A stretch of DNA of 64,000 nt from Marilutibacter aestuarii (GCF_006546775.1 NZ_VICE01000111.1:25820-89819), one strand, 5' to 3'. Counted from the stretch's first letter, positions 51,811 through 63,747 are shown. Notes: generated by a model not told the origin, from the sequence alone. Program-made: numbers and translations.

Positions 51811-53889
51811 TCAGGTCAGGGTCCGGATGAGGGTGGCCAGGAGCACGATCAGGCCGACGATCATCACGAATGCGTAGTGGTAGAGGTAACCGGACTGGCC
51901 GCGCCGGCCCAGCTGGGCGACGAGTTCCACGACCCGGGCGCTGCCATTGACGATGACGCCGTCGATGAGCTTGCTGTCGATGGCGCGCGAGGCACGTCCG
52001 ACGAGCACGCCGCCCGCGGCGAAGCCGTCGATCCAGAGGTTGTCGAAGCCGTACTTGTTCTCGAGCACGCGCACCGGCCAGGCCAGCGCATGGCGCGCCT
52101 TGGCAGGCAGTTCCGGCTTGAACAGGTACATCAGCGTGGCCAGCGCGAAACCAGAGAATGCGAGCCAGAACGCGGGCGCCTTGAAGCCATGCTGGGCGAA
52201 AGCGACCGGTCCGTGCCAGACCTCCTCCGCCACGGCCATCACCGTGTCGCGCGCCACCGACAGGTCGATCGCGCCGAGGAAGAACGGCAGCCGCTCGTGG
52301 TGGCCGCTCCAGTCGGTGCCGAACAGCATGGGGCCGACGGTGAAGAAGCCGACCAGGACCGACGGGATCGCCAGCAGCACCAGCGGCACCGTCACCACCC
52401 AGGGCGACTCGTGCGGCTCGACCGGCCCATGGTGGCCGTGGTCGTCGTGCGCGTGCGCATCGTGGCCATGGGCCGCGACCTCGCGGAAGCGCTCCTTGCC
52501 GTGGAAGGTCATGTAGAGCAGGCGGAAGCTGTAGAACGCCGTCACGAACGCACCCAGCAGCACCGCCCAGTAGGCGTACTGCGACACCCAGGTCGCGTGC
52601 TCGCCGGTGGCCGCGTGGTGGGCCGCCTCGATGATGGTGTCCTTGGAGTAGAAGCCGCTGAAGAACGGCGTGCCGACCAGGGCCAGGGTACCGATCAGGC
52701 TGGTCCAGTAGGTGATCGGCATGTACTTGCGCAGGCCGCCCATCCTGCGCATGTCCTGCTCGTGGTGCATGCCGATGATCACCGAGCCGGCCGCCAGGAA
52801 CAGCAGCGCCTTGAAGAAGGCGTGGGTCATCAGGTGGAACACCGCGGCGCTGTAGGCCGACACGCCCAGCGCGACGGTCATGTAGCCCAGCTGCGACAGC
52901 GTGGAGTACGCGACCACGCGCTTGATGTCGTTCTGCACGATGCCGATCAGGCCGGTGAAGAACGCCGTCGTCGCGCCGATGAACAGCACGAACTCCAGCG
53001 CGGTCTGGCTCATCTCGAACAGCGGCGACATGCGCGCCACCATGAAGATGCCGGCGGTGACCATCGTCGCGGCATGGATCAGCGCCGAGATCGGGGTCGG
53101 GCCTTCCATCGAGTCGGGCAGCCACACGTGCAGCGGCACCTGGGCCGACTTGCCCATCGCACCGATGAACAGGCAGATGCAGATGACCGTGGCGACCGAC
53201 CATTCATGGCCGGCGAGGATCGAGATCGTCGACCCTTCCAGCAGGCTGGGCGCATTGGCGAACACGACGCCGTAGTCCAGCGAGCCGAACATCAGCAGGA
53301 TGCCGGCGATACCGAGCAGGAAGCCGAAGTCGCCGACGCGGTTGACCAGGAAGGCCTTCATGTTGGCGAACACCGCGGTCGGCTTCTTGAACCAGAAGCC
53401 GATCAGCAGGTAGGACACCAGGCCCACCGCTTCCCAACCGAAGAACAGCTGGAGGAAGTTGTTGCTCATCACCAGCATGAGCATCGAGAAGGTGAACAGC
53501 GAGATGTAGCTGAAGAAACGCTGGTAACCCGGATCCTCGTGCATGTAGCCGATGGTGTAGACGTGCACGAGCAGCGAAACGAAGGTCACCACGACCATCA
53601 TCATCGCGGTCAGCTTGTCGACCATGAAGCCGACGTGGGCTTCGTAGCCGCCCACCTGGAACCAGGTGTAGAGGTTCTCGTTGAACGGCGCCGCGCCCTG
53701 CCCCGCCAGCTGCCACAGGACGTAGGCGGACATCGCGCAGCTCGCGGCGACGCCGAGGATGGTCACCGAGTGCGCGCCGGCGCGGCCGACCTGGCGGCCG
53801 AACAGGCCGGCGATGATCGAACCCAGCAGCGGTGCCAGCACGATGGCCAGCAGCATGGACCTGGAGATGGCGTGTTCCATACCCGTCAT
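51811..53889 (-). CDS. nuoL: NADH-quinone oxidoreductase subunit L
   Basis: The 692-residue protein is the distal proton-pumping subunit with the long lateral helix at the C terminus. Key motifs are GWEAVGLVSYLLIGFW, KSAQVPLHVWLPDSMEGPTPISALIHAATMV and KRVVAYSTLSQLGYM. It is longer than E. coli NuoL (613), partly because of a His/Asp-rich loop at about 473-488 (52430-52472) between two membrane helices. Start 53889 leaves 4 bp to nuoK; the ATG three codons later is also possible. Confidence 0.97.
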   Translation of the reverse strand: MTGMEHAISRSMLLAIVLAPLLGSIIAGLFGRQVGRAGAHSVTILGVAASCAMSAYVLWQLAGQGAAPFNENLYTWFQVGGYEAHVGFMVDKLTAMMMVVVTFVSLLVHVYTIGYMHEDPGYQRFFSYISLFTFSMLMLVMSNNFLQLFFGWEAVGLVSYLLIGFWFKKPTAVFANMKAFLVNRVGDFGFLLGIAGILLMFGSLDYGVVFANAPSLLEGSTISILAGHEWSVATVICICLFIGAMGKSAQVPLHVWLPDSMEGPTPISALIHAATMVTAGIFMVARMSPLFEMSQTALEFVLFIGATTAFFTGLIGIVQNDIKRVVAYSTLSQLGYMTVALGVSAYSAAVFHLMTHAFFKALLFLAAGSVIIGMHHEQDMRRMGGLRKYMPITYWTSLIGTLALVGTPFFSGFYSKDTIIEAAHHAATGEHATWVSQYAYWAVLLGAFVTAFYSFRLLYMTFHGKERFREVAAHGHDAHAHDDHGHHGPVEPHESPWVVTVPLVLLAIPSVLVGFFTVGPMLFGTDWSGHHERLPFFLGAIDLSVARDTVMAVAEEVWHGPVAFAQHGFKAPAFWLAFSGFALATLMYLFKPELPAKARHALAWPVRVLENKYGFDNLWIDGFAAGGVLVGRASRAIDSKLIDGVIVNGSARVVELVAQLGRRGQSGYLYHYAFVMIVGLIVLLATLIRTLT

Positions 53890-53893
53890 CGGA

Positions 53894-54211
53894 TCAGCCC
53901 TTCATCGAATCGATTTCGGCGACGTTGATCGTGCGCCGGTTGCGGAACAGGGTGACCAGGATCGCCAGGCCGATGGCGGCCTCGGCCGCGGCCACGGTCA
54001 GGATGAAGAAGACGAAGACCTGGCCGGCGGGATCGCCCAGCTGGCGCGAGAAGGCGATGAAGTTGATGTTGACCGAGAGCAGCATCAGCTCGATGCACAT
54101 CAACAGGACGATCACGTTCTTGCGGTTGACGAAGATGCCGGCGACGCTGATGCAGAACAGCGCGGCGCCGAGCGCCAGGAAATGGCCGGTGGTCAGGCTT
54201 TCGAGCATCAT
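53894..54211 (-). CDS. nuoK: NADH-quinone oxidoreductase subunit K
   Basis: The 105-residue protein has three transmembrane helices and the conserved membrane Glu residues ([14 protein letters not shown] and [13 protein letters not shown]). The first of two adjacent ATGs (54211) is preferred: GGAGG lies 8 nt upstream, and the ATG overlaps the nuoJ stop. Confidence 0.97.
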   Translation of the reverse strand: MMLESLTTGHFLALGAALFCISVAGIFVNRKNVIVLLMCIELMLLSVNINFIAFSRQLGDPAGQVFVFFILTVAAAEAAIGLAILVTLFRNRRTINVAEIDSMKG

Positions 54212-54867
54212 GGCTGGGCCTCCCCGGCCTCGTCGGCGGCATCGCCCGGGGCGACGCGCGGTCGCTCGGCATCCATCTTCACCATGCGCACGCGGTCGAC
54301 GGCACGCACGCGCGTCTGGGCGGCGGGATCCTGGTGCTTGGTGCCCCCGCGGCGGCGCAGGGTCAGCATGACCGCGGCGATCACCGCCACGGTGAGGATC
54401 ACGGCGGCGACTTCGAACGGCAACAGGAACTTCGTGAACAGCGCGCTGGCGAGCCAGGCGGTGTTCGACAGGCCCTCGGCCTCGGCCGCGTCGACAGCCA
54501 GCGGCACGCTCATCTGCGCCTTGACGCCGATCAGCACCAGGATCTCGACGAGCATGACGACCGCGACCACGAGGCCCACCGGAAGGAACCGGACGAAGCC
54601 CTCGCGCAGCGGCGCGACGTCGATGTCGAGCATCATCACCACGAACAGGAACAGCACCATCACCGCGCCGACGTAGACCAGGATCAACGCGACCCCGAGG
54701 AACTCGGCGCCGCCGATGATCCACACGCAGGCCACGGAGAAGAAGGTCAGCACCAGCGAGAGCACGGCGTGGACCGGGTTCTTCATCGTGATGACCGCCA
54801 GCGCCGACAGCACGGCGGCGGAGGCGAACAGGTAGAAGGCGATAGTTACGAGATCCATGCCATGCAC
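54208..54867 (-). CDS. nuoJ: NADH-quinone oxidoreductase subunit J
   Basis: The 219-residue protein has five transmembrane helices, including the pi-bulge helix 3 region ([27 protein letters not shown]). A hydrophilic C-terminal tail of about 45 residues is rich in R, A and D. It starts next to the nuoI stop; the ATG three codons in (54858) is an alternative. Confidence 0.96.
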   Translation of the reverse strand: MHGMDLVTIAFYLFASAAVLSALAVITMKNPVHAVLSLVLTFFSVACVWIIGGAEFLGVALILVYVGAVMVLFLFVVMMLDIDVAPLREGFVRFLPVGLVVAVVMLVEILVLIGVKAQMSVPLAVDAAEAEGLSNTAWLASALFTKFLLPFEVAAVILTVAVIAAVMLTLRRRGGTKHQDPAAQTRVRAVDRVRMVKMDAERPRVAPGDAADEAGEAQP

Positions 54868-55356
54868 TCAGCGGAAGGGCGCGTCGGCAGCGCGGCGCTC
54901 GGCGATCTCGGCCTCGAGCCGGTCGCCGATCGCCAGCAGCTGCGGCTTGGTGACGATGTTCTGTCCGCGCTGGTCGAAGTGGTATTCGTGGATGTGCGTC
55001 TCGACGATCGAGTCCACCGGGCAGGATTCCTCGCAGAACCCGCAGAAGATGCACTTGAACAGGTCGATATCGTAGCGCGTGGTGCGGCGTGTGCCGTCCT
55101 CGCGCTTCTCCGAGTCGATGGTGATCGCCAGCGCGGGGCAGACCGCCTCGCACAGCTTGCACGCGATGCAGCGCTCCTCGCCGTTCGGATAGCGACGCAG
55201 GGCGTGGATGCCGCGGAAGCGCGGCGACTGCGGCGTCTTCTCCATCGGGTACATCAACGTGTACTTCGGCCGGAACAGGTACTTGAACGTCAGTCCAAGC
55301 CCTTGCAGCAGCTCGAGGAGCAGGAGGCTCTTGAAGTAGGAAACGATTCGATTCAT
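54868..55356 (-). CDS. nuoI: NADH-quinone oxidoreductase subunit I
   Basis: The 162-residue peripheral-arm subunit carries clusters N6a and N6b in two 4Fe-4S motifs: Cys63, 66, 69, 73 ([12 protein letters not shown]) and Cys102, 105, 108, 112 ([12 protein letters not shown]). It passes electrons towards NuoB. The N terminus has an amphipathic, Leu-rich helix that contacts the membrane arm. It is 9 bp after nuoH. Confidence 0.98.
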   Translation of the reverse strand: MNRIVSYFKSLLLLELLQGLGLTFKYLFRPKYTLMYPMEKTPQSPRFRGIHALRRYPNGEERCIACKLCEAVCPALAITIDSEKREDGTRRTTRYDIDLFKCIFCGFCEESCPVDSIVETHIHEYHFDQRGQNIVTKPQLLAIGDRLEAEIAERRAADAPFR

Positions 55357-55365
55357 GCCTCTGCC

Positions 55366-56427
55366 TTATTGCCCCGGCTCGAACACGCCAAAGTACGCCA
55401 TCAGTGCGGTCACGCAGATCCAGGCGATCGTGATCGGAATGAACACCTTCCAGCCCAGCCGCATGATCTGGTCGTAGCGGTAGCGCGGGAAGGACGCCCG
55501 GAACCAGATGAAGCAGCTGGCGAAGAAGAACACCTTGGCCAGCAGCCACCACCAGCCGTCGACCGACAGGAACGGGATGCCCAGGCCCTGGAACGGGCTC
55601 AGCCAGCCGCCGAGGAAGAAGATCGCGGTCAGGAAGCTGATCAGGATCATGTTGGCGTATTCGGCCAGGAAGAACAGCGCGAACGCCGAGCCCGAATACT
55701 CGACCATGTGGCCGGCCACGATCTCCGACTCGCCTTCCACCACGTCGAACGGCGCGCGGTTGGTCTCGGCGACGCCGGAGATGAAGTAGACGACGAACAG
55801 CGGCAGCAGCGGCAGCCAGAACCACTCGAACAGGCCGGCGTTGCCCGACTGCGCCATCACGATCTGGCTGAGGTTGAGGCTGCCGGCCGACACCATGACG
55901 CCGACCATCGCGAAGCCCATGGCGATCTCATAGGAGACCACCTGCGCGGCGGCGCGCATGGCGCCGAGGAAGGCGTACTTGGAGTTGGACGCCCAGCCCG
56001 CCAGGATGATGCCGTAGACGCCCAGCGAGGTCATCGCCAGCAGGTAGAGCAGGCCGGCGTTGGCATTGGAAAGCACGAGCTTCGCGTCGAAGGGCACCAC
56101 CGCCCAGGCGGCGAAGGCCGGTGCGAGCGTCAGCAGCGGCGCGAACTTGTACAGGAAGGGCTCGGCCCGGGTGGGCTGGATGACCTCCTTGAACAGCAGC
56201 TTGAACACGTCGGCGAAGGCCTGGAAGATGCCCATGCCCACGTACATCGGCCCATGGCGGACATGCATCCAGCCAATGAGCTTGCGCTCCCACACCACGT
56301 AGAAGGCCACGGTGATGATCACCGGCATGGCGATCAGCAGGATCTTGAGCACGATCCAGGCGAGCATACCGAAGGTGCCCAGGGACGCGAACCATGCATG
56401 GATCGGGTCGACGTAGCTTGCCAGCAT
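55366..56427 (-). CDS. nuoH: NADH-quinone oxidoreductase subunit H
   Basis: The 353-residue membrane subunit forms part of the quinone chamber. Motifs include [40 protein letters not shown] and [30 protein letters not shown], followed by [18 protein letters not shown]. It starts 2 bp after the nuoG stop. Confidence 0.98.
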   Translation of the reverse strand: MLASYVDPIHAWFASLGTFGMLAWIVLKILLIAMPVIITVAFYVVWERKLIGWMHVRHGPMYVGMGIFQAFADVFKLLFKEVIQPTRAEPFLYKFAPLLTLAPAFAAWAVVPFDAKLVLSNANAGLLYLLAMTSLGVYGIILAGWASNSKYAFLGAMRAAAQVVSYEIAMGFAMVGVMVSAGSLNLSQIVMAQSGNAGLFEWFWLPLLPLFVVYFISGVAETNRAPFDVVEGESEIVAGHMVEYSGSAFALFFLAEYANMILISFLTAIFFLGGWLSPFQGLGIPFLSVDGWWWLLAKVFFFASCFIWFRASFPRYRYDQIMRLGWKVFIPITIAWICVTALMAYFGVFEPGQ

Positions 56428-56429
56428 GA

Positions 56430-58673
56430 TCAGGCCCTCCCCGCGTTGACGCGGCCATGTCCGAGCGGCGCGGTCGCACCGTGCCCGGCTTCGATCAGCA
56501 CCGTGCCGGGGGTGACGCGCGCGTCGACCGACACCGGCAGGGTGGCGGTGCCGGCGGTGGCGGTGAACTTGCCCATCGCTCCGTCGTCGAGGCCCAGCGC
56601 CGAGGCATCGGCCGGGTTGAGCCGCGCCGACGGACCGCCATTGAGCGGATGGGCCTGCAGCGCGGGCGCGCGACGCACGACCGCATCGCTGCGGTAGATG
56701 CCGGTGGACGCCACCACTTCCAGCCCTTCGTTGGACAGGTAGGGCGCCAGCCCGGCCACCGGCGCGACATTGCGCGCGACCATGCCCGAGCGCAGGCCGG
56801 CCAGGTCGGTGAACTCGAAGCCCGGTGCCTGCAGCGCGCCACCCAGGGCGCGCAGCACGCGCCAGCCGGCGCGCGCTTCACCCGGCAGCTTGCCGCCGGC
56901 CTGGGTCACCTGCCGGCGACCCTCCAGGTTGGTCAGGGTGGCGTCGATCTCGGGCAACGCCCCGATCGGCAGGATCACGTCGGCCACGGCCAGCGTGGAC
57001 TGGCAGGCGAACTGGCTGAACGCGACCACCTGGGCGGCGGACAGGGCCTTCATCGCATTGCCGGCCGAAGCGAAGTCCAGGCCCGGCTCGATGCCGTAGA
57101 TGACATAGGCCGCACGCGGCTCGGCGAGCATGGACTTGGCGTCGCGCGAGCTCGGCAGCACGCCCGCATCGGCAAGCCCGAGCGCGTTGGCGCCCTGGGG
57201 GATGCGGCACAGTCGGGCGCCGCTGTTCGCGGCCAGGCCGGCCGCCGCCTTGCGGATCGCGGCGGCATGCAGGCTGTTCTCGGCCAGCGCACCGACGATG
57301 ATCGCGGCGTGCTTCGCCTCGCCCAGCGCCTGGGCCAGTCCGGCGTCGTCCAGCGCAGCGGCGATCGCCGAGGGCGGCACGATGCGCTTGTCGGCGATGT
57401 CGAAGGCGAAGTCGAAGTCGACCGGGTTGACGACCACCACGCGTGCGCCCTTGCGCCATGCCTTGCGCACGCGCTGGTGCACCAGCGGCAGCTCGTGGCG
57501 CAGGTGGCTGCCGACGATGACGACGAGGTCGGCCTCCTCCAGCGCGGCGACCGGCATCGCGAAGGCTTCGGCCACCGCGGCGTCGGTCAGGTCGGACTGG
57601 CTGATGCGATGGTCGAGGTTGCCGGTGCCCAGCGCTTCGGCCAGGCGGGCCAGCAGCTCGCCCTCCTCGTTCGAGGTGGCCGGGTGGACCAGCATGCCCA
57701 GGTTGTCGGCGCCGTTTTCACGCAGGATCGCGACCGCGCGCGCCAGGGCCTCGTCCCAGCCGGCCTCGCGCCACTGGCCGTCGACCTTGAGCATCGGGGC
57801 CGTCGCGCGATCGGCGGCGTACAGGCCCTGGTGCGAGTACCGGTCGCGGTCCGAGAGCCAGCACTCGTTGACGTCGTCGTTGTCGCGCGGCACCGCGCGC
57901 AGCACGTCGCCGCGGCGCACGTGCAGGTACAGGTTGCTGCCCAGGGCGTCGTGGTAACCCAGCGACTCGCGCGCGGTCAGCTCCCAGGGACGGGCCTTGA
58001 ACTGGAACACCTTGTTGGTCAGCGCGCCGACGGGGCACACGTCGATCACGTTGCCCGACAGCTCGGTGGTCAGCGGCTTGCCGTCGTAGGTGCCGATCTG
58101 CAGGTTCTCGCCACGGCTCATGCCGCCCAGCTCGTAGGTGCCGGCGATCTCCGCGGTGAAGCGCACGCAGCGGGTGCACTGGATGCAGCGGGTCATCTCG
58201 GTGGCGACCAGCGGCCCCATGTCCTCGTCCGGCACCACGCGCTTGCGCTCGACGAAACGGCTCACCGAGCGGCCGTAGCCCATCGACAGGTCCTGGAGCT
58301 CGCACTCGCCGCCCTGGTCGCAGATCGGGCAGTCCAGCGGGTGGTTGACCAGCAGGAACTCCATGACGTTGCGCTGCGACTTGAGTGCCTTCTCGTTGCG
58401 GGTGAAGACCTTCATGCCGTCGGCGACGGGCGTCGCGCAGGCCGGCAGCGGCTTCGGCGACGGGCGACCGCCCATCTCCGCGTCGACCAGGCACATGCGG
58501 CAGTTCGCCGCGATCGACAGCTTGTCGTGGTAGCAGAAACGCGGGATCGGGATGCCGGCCTTGTCGGCGGCCTGGATGACCATCGAACCCTTCGGCGCGA
58601 ACATCTCGACGCCGTCGATCTCGATGGTGACGTGGTCGGGCGGGACGTTGGGGTTGGCGGGCTGCGCGCTCAT
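56430..58673 (-). CDS. nuoG: NADH-quinone oxidoreductase subunit G
   Basis: The 747-residue protein holds three iron-sulfur clusters: 2Fe-2S N1b (Cys47, 58, 61, 79), N5 with His111, Cys115, 118, 124, and N4 with Cys163, 166, 169, 213. The extra N7 cysteines of E. coli are not seen. A molybdopterin-oxidoreductase-like domain without cofactor residues follows. The start at 58673 is the first Met before the 2Fe-2S domain and overlaps the nuoF stop by 4 bp. Confidence 0.97.
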   Translation of the reverse strand: MSAQPANPNVPPDHVTIEIDGVEMFAPKGSMVIQAADKAGIPIPRFCYHDKLSIAANCRMCLVDAEMGGRPSPKPLPACATPVADGMKVFTRNEKALKSQRNVMEFLLVNHPLDCPICDQGGECELQDLSMGYGRSVSRFVERKRVVPDEDMGPLVATEMTRCIQCTRCVRFTAEIAGTYELGGMSRGENLQIGTYDGKPLTTELSGNVIDVCPVGALTNKVFQFKARPWELTARESLGYHDALGSNLYLHVRRGDVLRAVPRDNDDVNECWLSDRDRYSHQGLYAADRATAPMLKVDGQWREAGWDEALARAVAILRENGADNLGMLVHPATSNEEGELLARLAEALGTGNLDHRISQSDLTDAAVAEAFAMPVAALEEADLVVIVGSHLRHELPLVHQRVRKAWRKGARVVVVNPVDFDFAFDIADKRIVPPSAIAAALDDAGLAQALGEAKHAAIIVGALAENSLHAAAIRKAAAGLAANSGARLCRIPQGANALGLADAGVLPSSRDAKSMLAEPRAAYVIYGIEPGLDFASAGNAMKALSAAQVVAFSQFACQSTLAVADVILPIGALPEIDATLTNLEGRRQVTQAGGKLPGEARAGWRVLRALGGALQAPGFEFTDLAGLRSGMVARNVAPVAGLAPYLSNEGLEVVASTGIYRSDAVVRRAPALQAHPLNGGPSARLNPADASALGLDDGAMGKFTATAGTATLPVSVDARVTPGTVLIEAGHGATAPLGHGRVNAGRA

Positions 58674-60025
58674 GCGGCCTTCTCCACGGTGCCCGTGGCC
58701 TGGTCGTCGACCAGGAAACGCTTGTTCACGATGGCGTACTCGAACTCGTTCCAGTAGTGGCGCAGGAAGCCCTGCACCGGCCAGGCGGCGGCCTCGCCGA
58801 AGGCACAGATGGTGTGGCCCTCGATCTGGCCCGCGGCCGAGCGCAACATCTCCAGGTCCTCGAGCGTCGCCTGCTTCTCGACGATGCGCGTCAGCATGCG
58901 GTACATCCAGCCGGTGCCTTCGCGGCACGGCGTGCACTGCCCGCAGCTTTCCTTGAAGTAGAAGCGCGCGATGCGCTGGCAGGCGCGCACCATGCAGGCG
59001 CTGTCGTCCATCACCACGACCGCGCCCGAACCCAGGCCGGAGCCCGCTTTCTGGATCGAGTCGTAGTCCATGGTCAGCCCCATCATCACCTCGCCCGGCA
59101 GTACCGGCATCGAGGAGCCACCGGGGATCACCGCCTTCAGCGTCCGGCCCGGGCGCATGCCGCCGGCCATCTCGAGCAGGTCGGCGAACGAGGTGCCCAG
59201 GCGGATCTCGTAGTTGCCCGGGCGGGCGACGTGGCCCGAGACCGAGAACACCTTGGCGCCCCCGTTGTTGGGCTTGCCCAGGTTGAGGAACCACTCCGGC
59301 CCGTTGCGCACGATCGCGGGCACCGAGGCATAGGTCTCGGTGTTGTTGATCGTCGTCGGCTTGCCGAAGAGTCCGAAGTTGGCCGGGAACGGCGGCTTGT
59401 AGCGCGGCTGGCCCTTCTTGCCTTCCAGCGATTCCATCAGGGCGGTTTCCTCGCCGCAGATGTACGCGCCGGCGCCCAGCGCACCGTAAATGTCGATGTC
59501 CACGCCGCTGCCGAGCACGTCCTTGCCGAGCCAGCCGTGCTCGTAGGCTTCCTTCAACGCCTGCTCGAAGTGCTCGAAGGGTTCGTGGTGGAACTCGCCG
59601 CGCAGGTAGTTGTACGCCACCGTCGAGCCGGTCGCGTAGCAGGCGATCGCCATGCCCTCGACCACCGCGTGCGGGTTGTAGCGCAGGATGTCGCGATCCT
59701 TGGCGGTGCCCGGCTCGGACTCGTCCGAGTTGCACAGGATGTATTTCTGGGTTTCGCTGCCCTTGGGCATGAAGCTCCACTTCAGGCCGGTCGGGAAGCC
59801 CGCGCCGCCGCGGCCACGCAGGCCGGACTGCTTGACCATCTCGATGACGTCGGCCTGCGGGATCTTCTCGGTGAGGATCTTGCGCAGCGCGGCGTAACCA
59901 CCGGTCTTGAGGTAGTTCTCGTAGGACCAGGGCGTGTCGTAGTGCAGCGTCGTGTAGACGACGCTGTGCTCCTGCGGGGCAGGACCGACCGGGCCGTAAC
60001 CTTTGGAATAGTCGTGATGCGCCAT
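58670..60025 (-). CDS. nuoF: NADH-quinone oxidoreductase subunit F
   Basis: The 451-residue protein binds NADH and FMN (GLRGRGGAGFPTGLKW, CNSDESEPGTAKDR, GAGAYICGEETAL) and cluster N3 with Cys361, 364, 367 and 407. It is the electron entry point. AAGG precedes the ATG at 60025. The frame continues upstream to 60100 within nuoE, so the MAHHDYSK start was chosen. It is 10 bp after nuoE. Confidence 0.98.
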   Translation of the reverse strand: MAHHDYSKGYGPVGPAPQEHSVVYTTLHYDTPWSYENYLKTGGYAALRKILTEKIPQADVIEMVKQSGLRGRGGAGFPTGLKWSFMPKGSETQKYILCNSDESEPGTAKDRDILRYNPHAVVEGMAIACYATGSTVAYNYLRGEFHHEPFEHFEQALKEAYEHGWLGKDVLGSGVDIDIYGALGAGAYICGEETALMESLEGKKGQPRYKPPFPANFGLFGKPTTINNTETYASVPAIVRNGPEWFLNLGKPNNGGAKVFSVSGHVARPGNYEIRLGTSFADLLEMAGGMRPGRTLKAVIPGGSSMPVLPGEVMMGLTMDYDSIQKAGSGLGSGAVVVMDDSACMVRACQRIARFYFKESCGQCTPCREGTGWMYRMLTRIVEKQATLEDLEMLRSAAGQIEGHTICAFGEAAAWPVQGFLRHYWNEFEYAIVNKRFLVDDQATGTVEKAA

Positions 60026-60035
60026 TGCCTCCGCC

Positions 60036-60563
60036 TTACTCCAGTCCGTCCAGGAGCTCGTCGACCTTGGCCGGATCGAGCTTCTCGTGGTAATGGCCAT
60101 TGATCACGACCACCGGTGCGCCGCAGCACGCCGCCAGGCACTCTTCCTCGCGCTTGAGGAACACGCGCCCGTCGGCGGTCGATTCGCCGAGCTTGCAGCC
60201 GAGCTTCTTCTCGGCGTGCCGGACCAGGTCCTCGGCGCCGTTGAGCCAGCAGCTGATGTTGGTGCAGAAGGCGACGTTGTTGCGGCCGACCTTCTCGGTC
60301 TCGAACATCGAGTAGAAGCTCGCGACCTCGTAGGCCCACACGGGGGGCAGGCCCAGGTACTTGGCCACCGCCGCGATCAGCTCGTCCGACAGCCAGCCTT
60401 CGTTCTGCTCCTGCGCCGCATGCAGGCCCTGCAGCACGGCCGAGCGCTTGCGATCCGGCGGGAACTTGGCCAGCCAGTGGTCGATGTGTGCACGGGTCTT
60501 GTCCGACAGCGCGACCATCGGGTCGACGTGCTGGCAAGCCTCGAAATTTCCGGTCGCTTTCAT
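60036..60563 (-). CDS. nuoE: NADH-quinone oxidoreductase subunit E
   Basis: The 175-residue thioredoxin-fold subunit binds the 2Fe-2S cluster N1a through Cys100, 105, 142 and 146 (FCTNISCW and CLAACCGAP). It works with NuoF in the NADH module. Unlike other nuo junctions, it is separated from nuoD by 127 bp that contain a repeat. Confidence 0.97.
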   Translation of the reverse strand: MKATGNFEACQHVDPMVALSDKTRAHIDHWLAKFPPDRKRSAVLQGLHAAQEQNEGWLSDELIAAVAKYLGLPPVWAYEVASFYSMFETEKVGRNNVAFCTNISCWLNGAEDLVRHAEKKLGCKLGESTADGRVFLKREEECLAACCGAPVVVINGHYHEKLDPAKVDELLDGLE

Positions 60564-60584
60564 GGGAGCTGCAATTCGCTGTTC

Positions 60585-60684
60585 GTGATTCGTGATTGGA
60601 AGAAGCCGGCGACGGGACAGGAAGCGACGGCGGACACGAGCGTGCGCCGCCTTCGCGAATCACCCATCACCAATCCCCAATCAC
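60585..60684. repeat. Imperfect inverted repeat between nuoD and nuoE
   Basis: The left arm 60585-60599 (GTGATT..GATTGG) and the right arm 60670-60684 (CCAATC..AATCAC) pair over 15 bp with two mismatches. They enclose a 70-bp GC-rich loop. The same CCAATCAC-type words flank the hydrolase stop at 11058-11080, so it looks like a dispersed family. Confidence 0.65.
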
Positions 60685-60690
60685 GGCCTT

Positions 60691-61989
60691 TCATCGATCG
60701 ATCTCGCCGAACACGATGTCGTAGGTGCCGATCATCGCCACCACGTCGGCCAGCATGTGGCCCTTGACCACCTCGTCCATCGACGACAGGTGGGCGAACC
60801 CCGGCGCGCGCAGCTTCACGCGGAACGGCTTGTTGGCGCCATCGGACACCAGGTAGCAGCCGAACTCGCCCTTGGGCGCCTCGACCGCGGCGTAGGTCTC
60901 GCCCGCCGGCACGCAATAGCCTTCCGAGAACAGCTTGAAGTGGTGGATCAGCGCTTCCATGTCGTCCTTCATGCCTTCGCGCTTGGGCGGCGCGACCTTG
61001 AAGTTGTCGACGATCACCGGCCCCGGGTTGGCCTTCAGCCACGCCACGCACTGCTTGATGATGCGGGTGGATTCGCGCATCTCGGCCACGCGGACGAGGT
61101 AGCGGTCGTAGCAGTCGCCGTTGACGCCGACCGGGATGTCGAAGTCGACCTCGGCGTACTTGGCGTACGGCTGCTTCTTGCGCAGGTCCCAGGCGATGCC
61201 CGAACCGCGGATCATCGGGCCGGTCATGCCCCAGGCCAGCGCCTGCTCGGGCGGGATCACGCCCACGCCCACGGTGCGCTGCTTCCAGATGCGGTTGTTG
61301 GTGAGCAGGGTCTCGTACTCGTCCACGCGCGACGGGAAATCGTCGGCGAACGCGTCCAGGTAATCGAGCATGGAGCCTTCGCGCCAGGCGTTGAAGCGCG
61401 CCAACTTCGCGCCCTTGCGCCACGGCGACTCCTTGTAGCGCGGCATCTGCGAAGGCAGGTCGCGGTACACGCCGCCGGGTCGGTAGTAGGCGGCGTGCAT
61501 GCGCGCGCCGGACACCGCCTCGTAGCAGTCCATCAGTTCCTCGCGCTCGCGGAACGCGTACAGGAACACGGCCATCGCGCCCAGGTCCAGGGCGTTGGAG
61601 CCGATCCACATCAGGTGGTTGAGGATGCGGGTGATCTCGTCGAACAGGGTGCGGATGTACTGCGCGCGTTCGGGCGCCTCGATCCCCAGCAGGGTCTCGA
61701 TGGCACGCACGTAGGCGTGCTCGTTGCACATCATCGACACGTAATCCAGGCGGTCCATGTAGCCGATCGACTGGTTGAACGGCTTGGACTCCGCCAGCTT
61801 CTCGGTGCCGCGGTGCAGCAGGCCGATGTGCGGATCGGCACGTTGCACGACCTCGCCGTCCATCTCCAGGATCAGGCGCAACACGCCGTGCGCGGCCGGG
61901 TGCTGCGGGCCGAAGTTGAAGGTGTAGTTGCGGATCTCGGCGTTGTTCAGGCCCGAGGTGTTTGCGTTGGGCACGGTCACGGCGCTCAT
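60691..61989 (-). CDS. nuoD: NADH-quinone oxidoreductase subunit D
   Basis: The 432-residue 49-kDa-type subunit, related to [NiFe] hydrogenase large subunits, lines the quinone site with NuoB. Motifs: [39 protein letters not shown] and the C-terminal DIVFGEIDR. It is separate from nuoC, not fused as in E. coli, and its ATG overlaps the nuoC stop by 4 bp. Confidence 0.98.
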   Translation of the reverse strand: MSAVTVPNANTSGLNNAEIRNYTFNFGPQHPAAHGVLRLILEMDGEVVQRADPHIGLLHRGTEKLAESKPFNQSIGYMDRLDYVSMMCNEHAYVRAIETLLGIEAPERAQYIRTLFDEITRILNHLMWIGSNALDLGAMAVFLYAFREREELMDCYEAVSGARMHAAYYRPGGVYRDLPSQMPRYKESPWRKGAKLARFNAWREGSMLDYLDAFADDFPSRVDEYETLLTNNRIWKQRTVGVGVIPPEQALAWGMTGPMIRGSGIAWDLRKKQPYAKYAEVDFDIPVGVNGDCYDRYLVRVAEMRESTRIIKQCVAWLKANPGPVIVDNFKVAPPKREGMKDDMEALIHHFKLFSEGYCVPAGETYAAVEAPKGEFGCYLVSDGANKPFRVKLRAPGFAHLSSMDEVVKGHMLADVVAMIGTYDIVFGEIDR

Positions 61990-62714
61990 TTCTTCACCTC
62001 CGCGCGCTGGGCGGCTTCGCCGACGGCGGTCTGGTAGCGGGCATCGTCGCGGATCACGCGCGGCACGCCGACGCGCGGTTCGATCGAGACCGGCTCGTAG
62101 ACCACGCGCTTGCGCTCGGCGTCGTAACGCACTTCGACGTTGCCGATCAGCGGGAAGTCCTTGCGGAACGGATGGCCGACGAAACCGTAGTCGGTGAGGA
62201 TCCGGCGCAGGTCGGGGTGCCCCTCGAAGAGGATGCCGTAGAGGTCGAAGGCTTCGCGCTCGAACCAGTTGGCACCCGGCCACACGGGGGTCAGCGAGGC
62301 GACCACCGGCAGGTCGTCGTTCTCGGCGAAGGTGCGCAGGCGCACGCGCAGGTTGTGCGCCACCGACAGCAGGTGGGCGACGGCCGCGAAGCGGTGCTCG
62401 GGGAGCGCCGCGGCGCCGTTGGGCGACTCGCCCCAGGCGAAACGCCCGGCGCTCTTGCCTTCCACGCCGCGCGAGAACCCTTCCGAAGACACGTCCGTGT
62501 CCCACTCGTCGCTGCCGTAGCTGAGGTAGTCCACGCCGCTGACGTCGACGAGCTGCTCGAAACCGAACTCGTCGCGCAGGGCCACGGCGGTCTGGAACCA
62601 GTCCGCGGCGGCGACGTCGACGGTCACCTCGCCGCGGGGCTCGGCGACGGATACCGCCGCTTCGGCGAAACGCGCCCGCAGGCGCTCGACGAAATCGGTC
62701 ACCCTCTCGCCCAT
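61986..62714 (-). CDS. nuoC: NADH-quinone oxidoreductase subunit C
   Basis: The 242-residue 30-kDa-type subunit has the signature [38 protein letters not shown] (in this protein EREAFDLYG). A His/Tyr/Val-poor N terminus precedes it. It lies 1 bp from the nuoB stop. Confidence 0.97.
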   Translation of the reverse strand: MGERVTDFVERLRARFAEAAVSVAEPRGEVTVDVAAADWFQTAVALRDEFGFEQLVDVSGVDYLSYGSDEWDTDVSSEGFSRGVEGKSAGRFAWGESPNGAAALPEHRFAAVAHLLSVAHNLRVRLRTFAENDDLPVVASLTPVWPGANWFEREAFDLYGILFEGHPDLRRILTDYGFVGHPFRKDFPLIGNVEVRYDAERKRVVYEPVSIEPRVGVPRVIRDDARYQTAVGEAAQRAEVKK

Positions 62715-62715
62715 G

Positions 62716-63278
<563 letters not shown>

Positions 63279-63288
<10 letters not shown>

Positions 63289-63635
63289 TCCAGGGCTCCC
63301 TTCTTCCAGACGTAGACGAAGCCGAGCAGCAGCATGCCGGCGAACAGGCCCATCTCGACCAGCCCGACCATGCCCAGGTCGCGGAAGACCGTCGCCCAGG
63401 GCACGATGAAGATGATCTCGAGATCGAAAATGATGAACTGGATGGCGATGAGGTAGTAGCGCACGTCGAACTGCATGCGCGCGTCCTCGAACGCCTCGAA
63501 GCCGCACTCGTAGGGTGCCAGCTTCTCCGCGGACGGGCGCTTGGGCCCGAGCACGTTGCCCACGATGAGCAGGGCGACGCCGATACCGCCGGCGACGATC
63601 AGGAACAGCAGGGTCGGCAGGTATTCGGCCAGCAC
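63279..63635 (-). CDS. nuoA: NADH-quinone oxidoreductase subunit A
   Basis: The 118-residue membrane protein has three helices and the conserved loop [32 protein letters not shown]. It is the first nuo gene. The 112-bp gap to the upstream tRNA-Leu has no clear promoter, so transcription probably comes from upstream of the tRNA. Confidence 0.97.
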
Positions 63636-63747
63636 GTGTGTTCTCTCGGCTATGGCCGCGCAAGCGCGGCTTGGCTCGGCGCGGCTGCGCCACCGGGAGC
63701 TCCCGCAGGGTCCCGCGAGGCGGGTGTTGCCGGAGATCCCGAATGAA

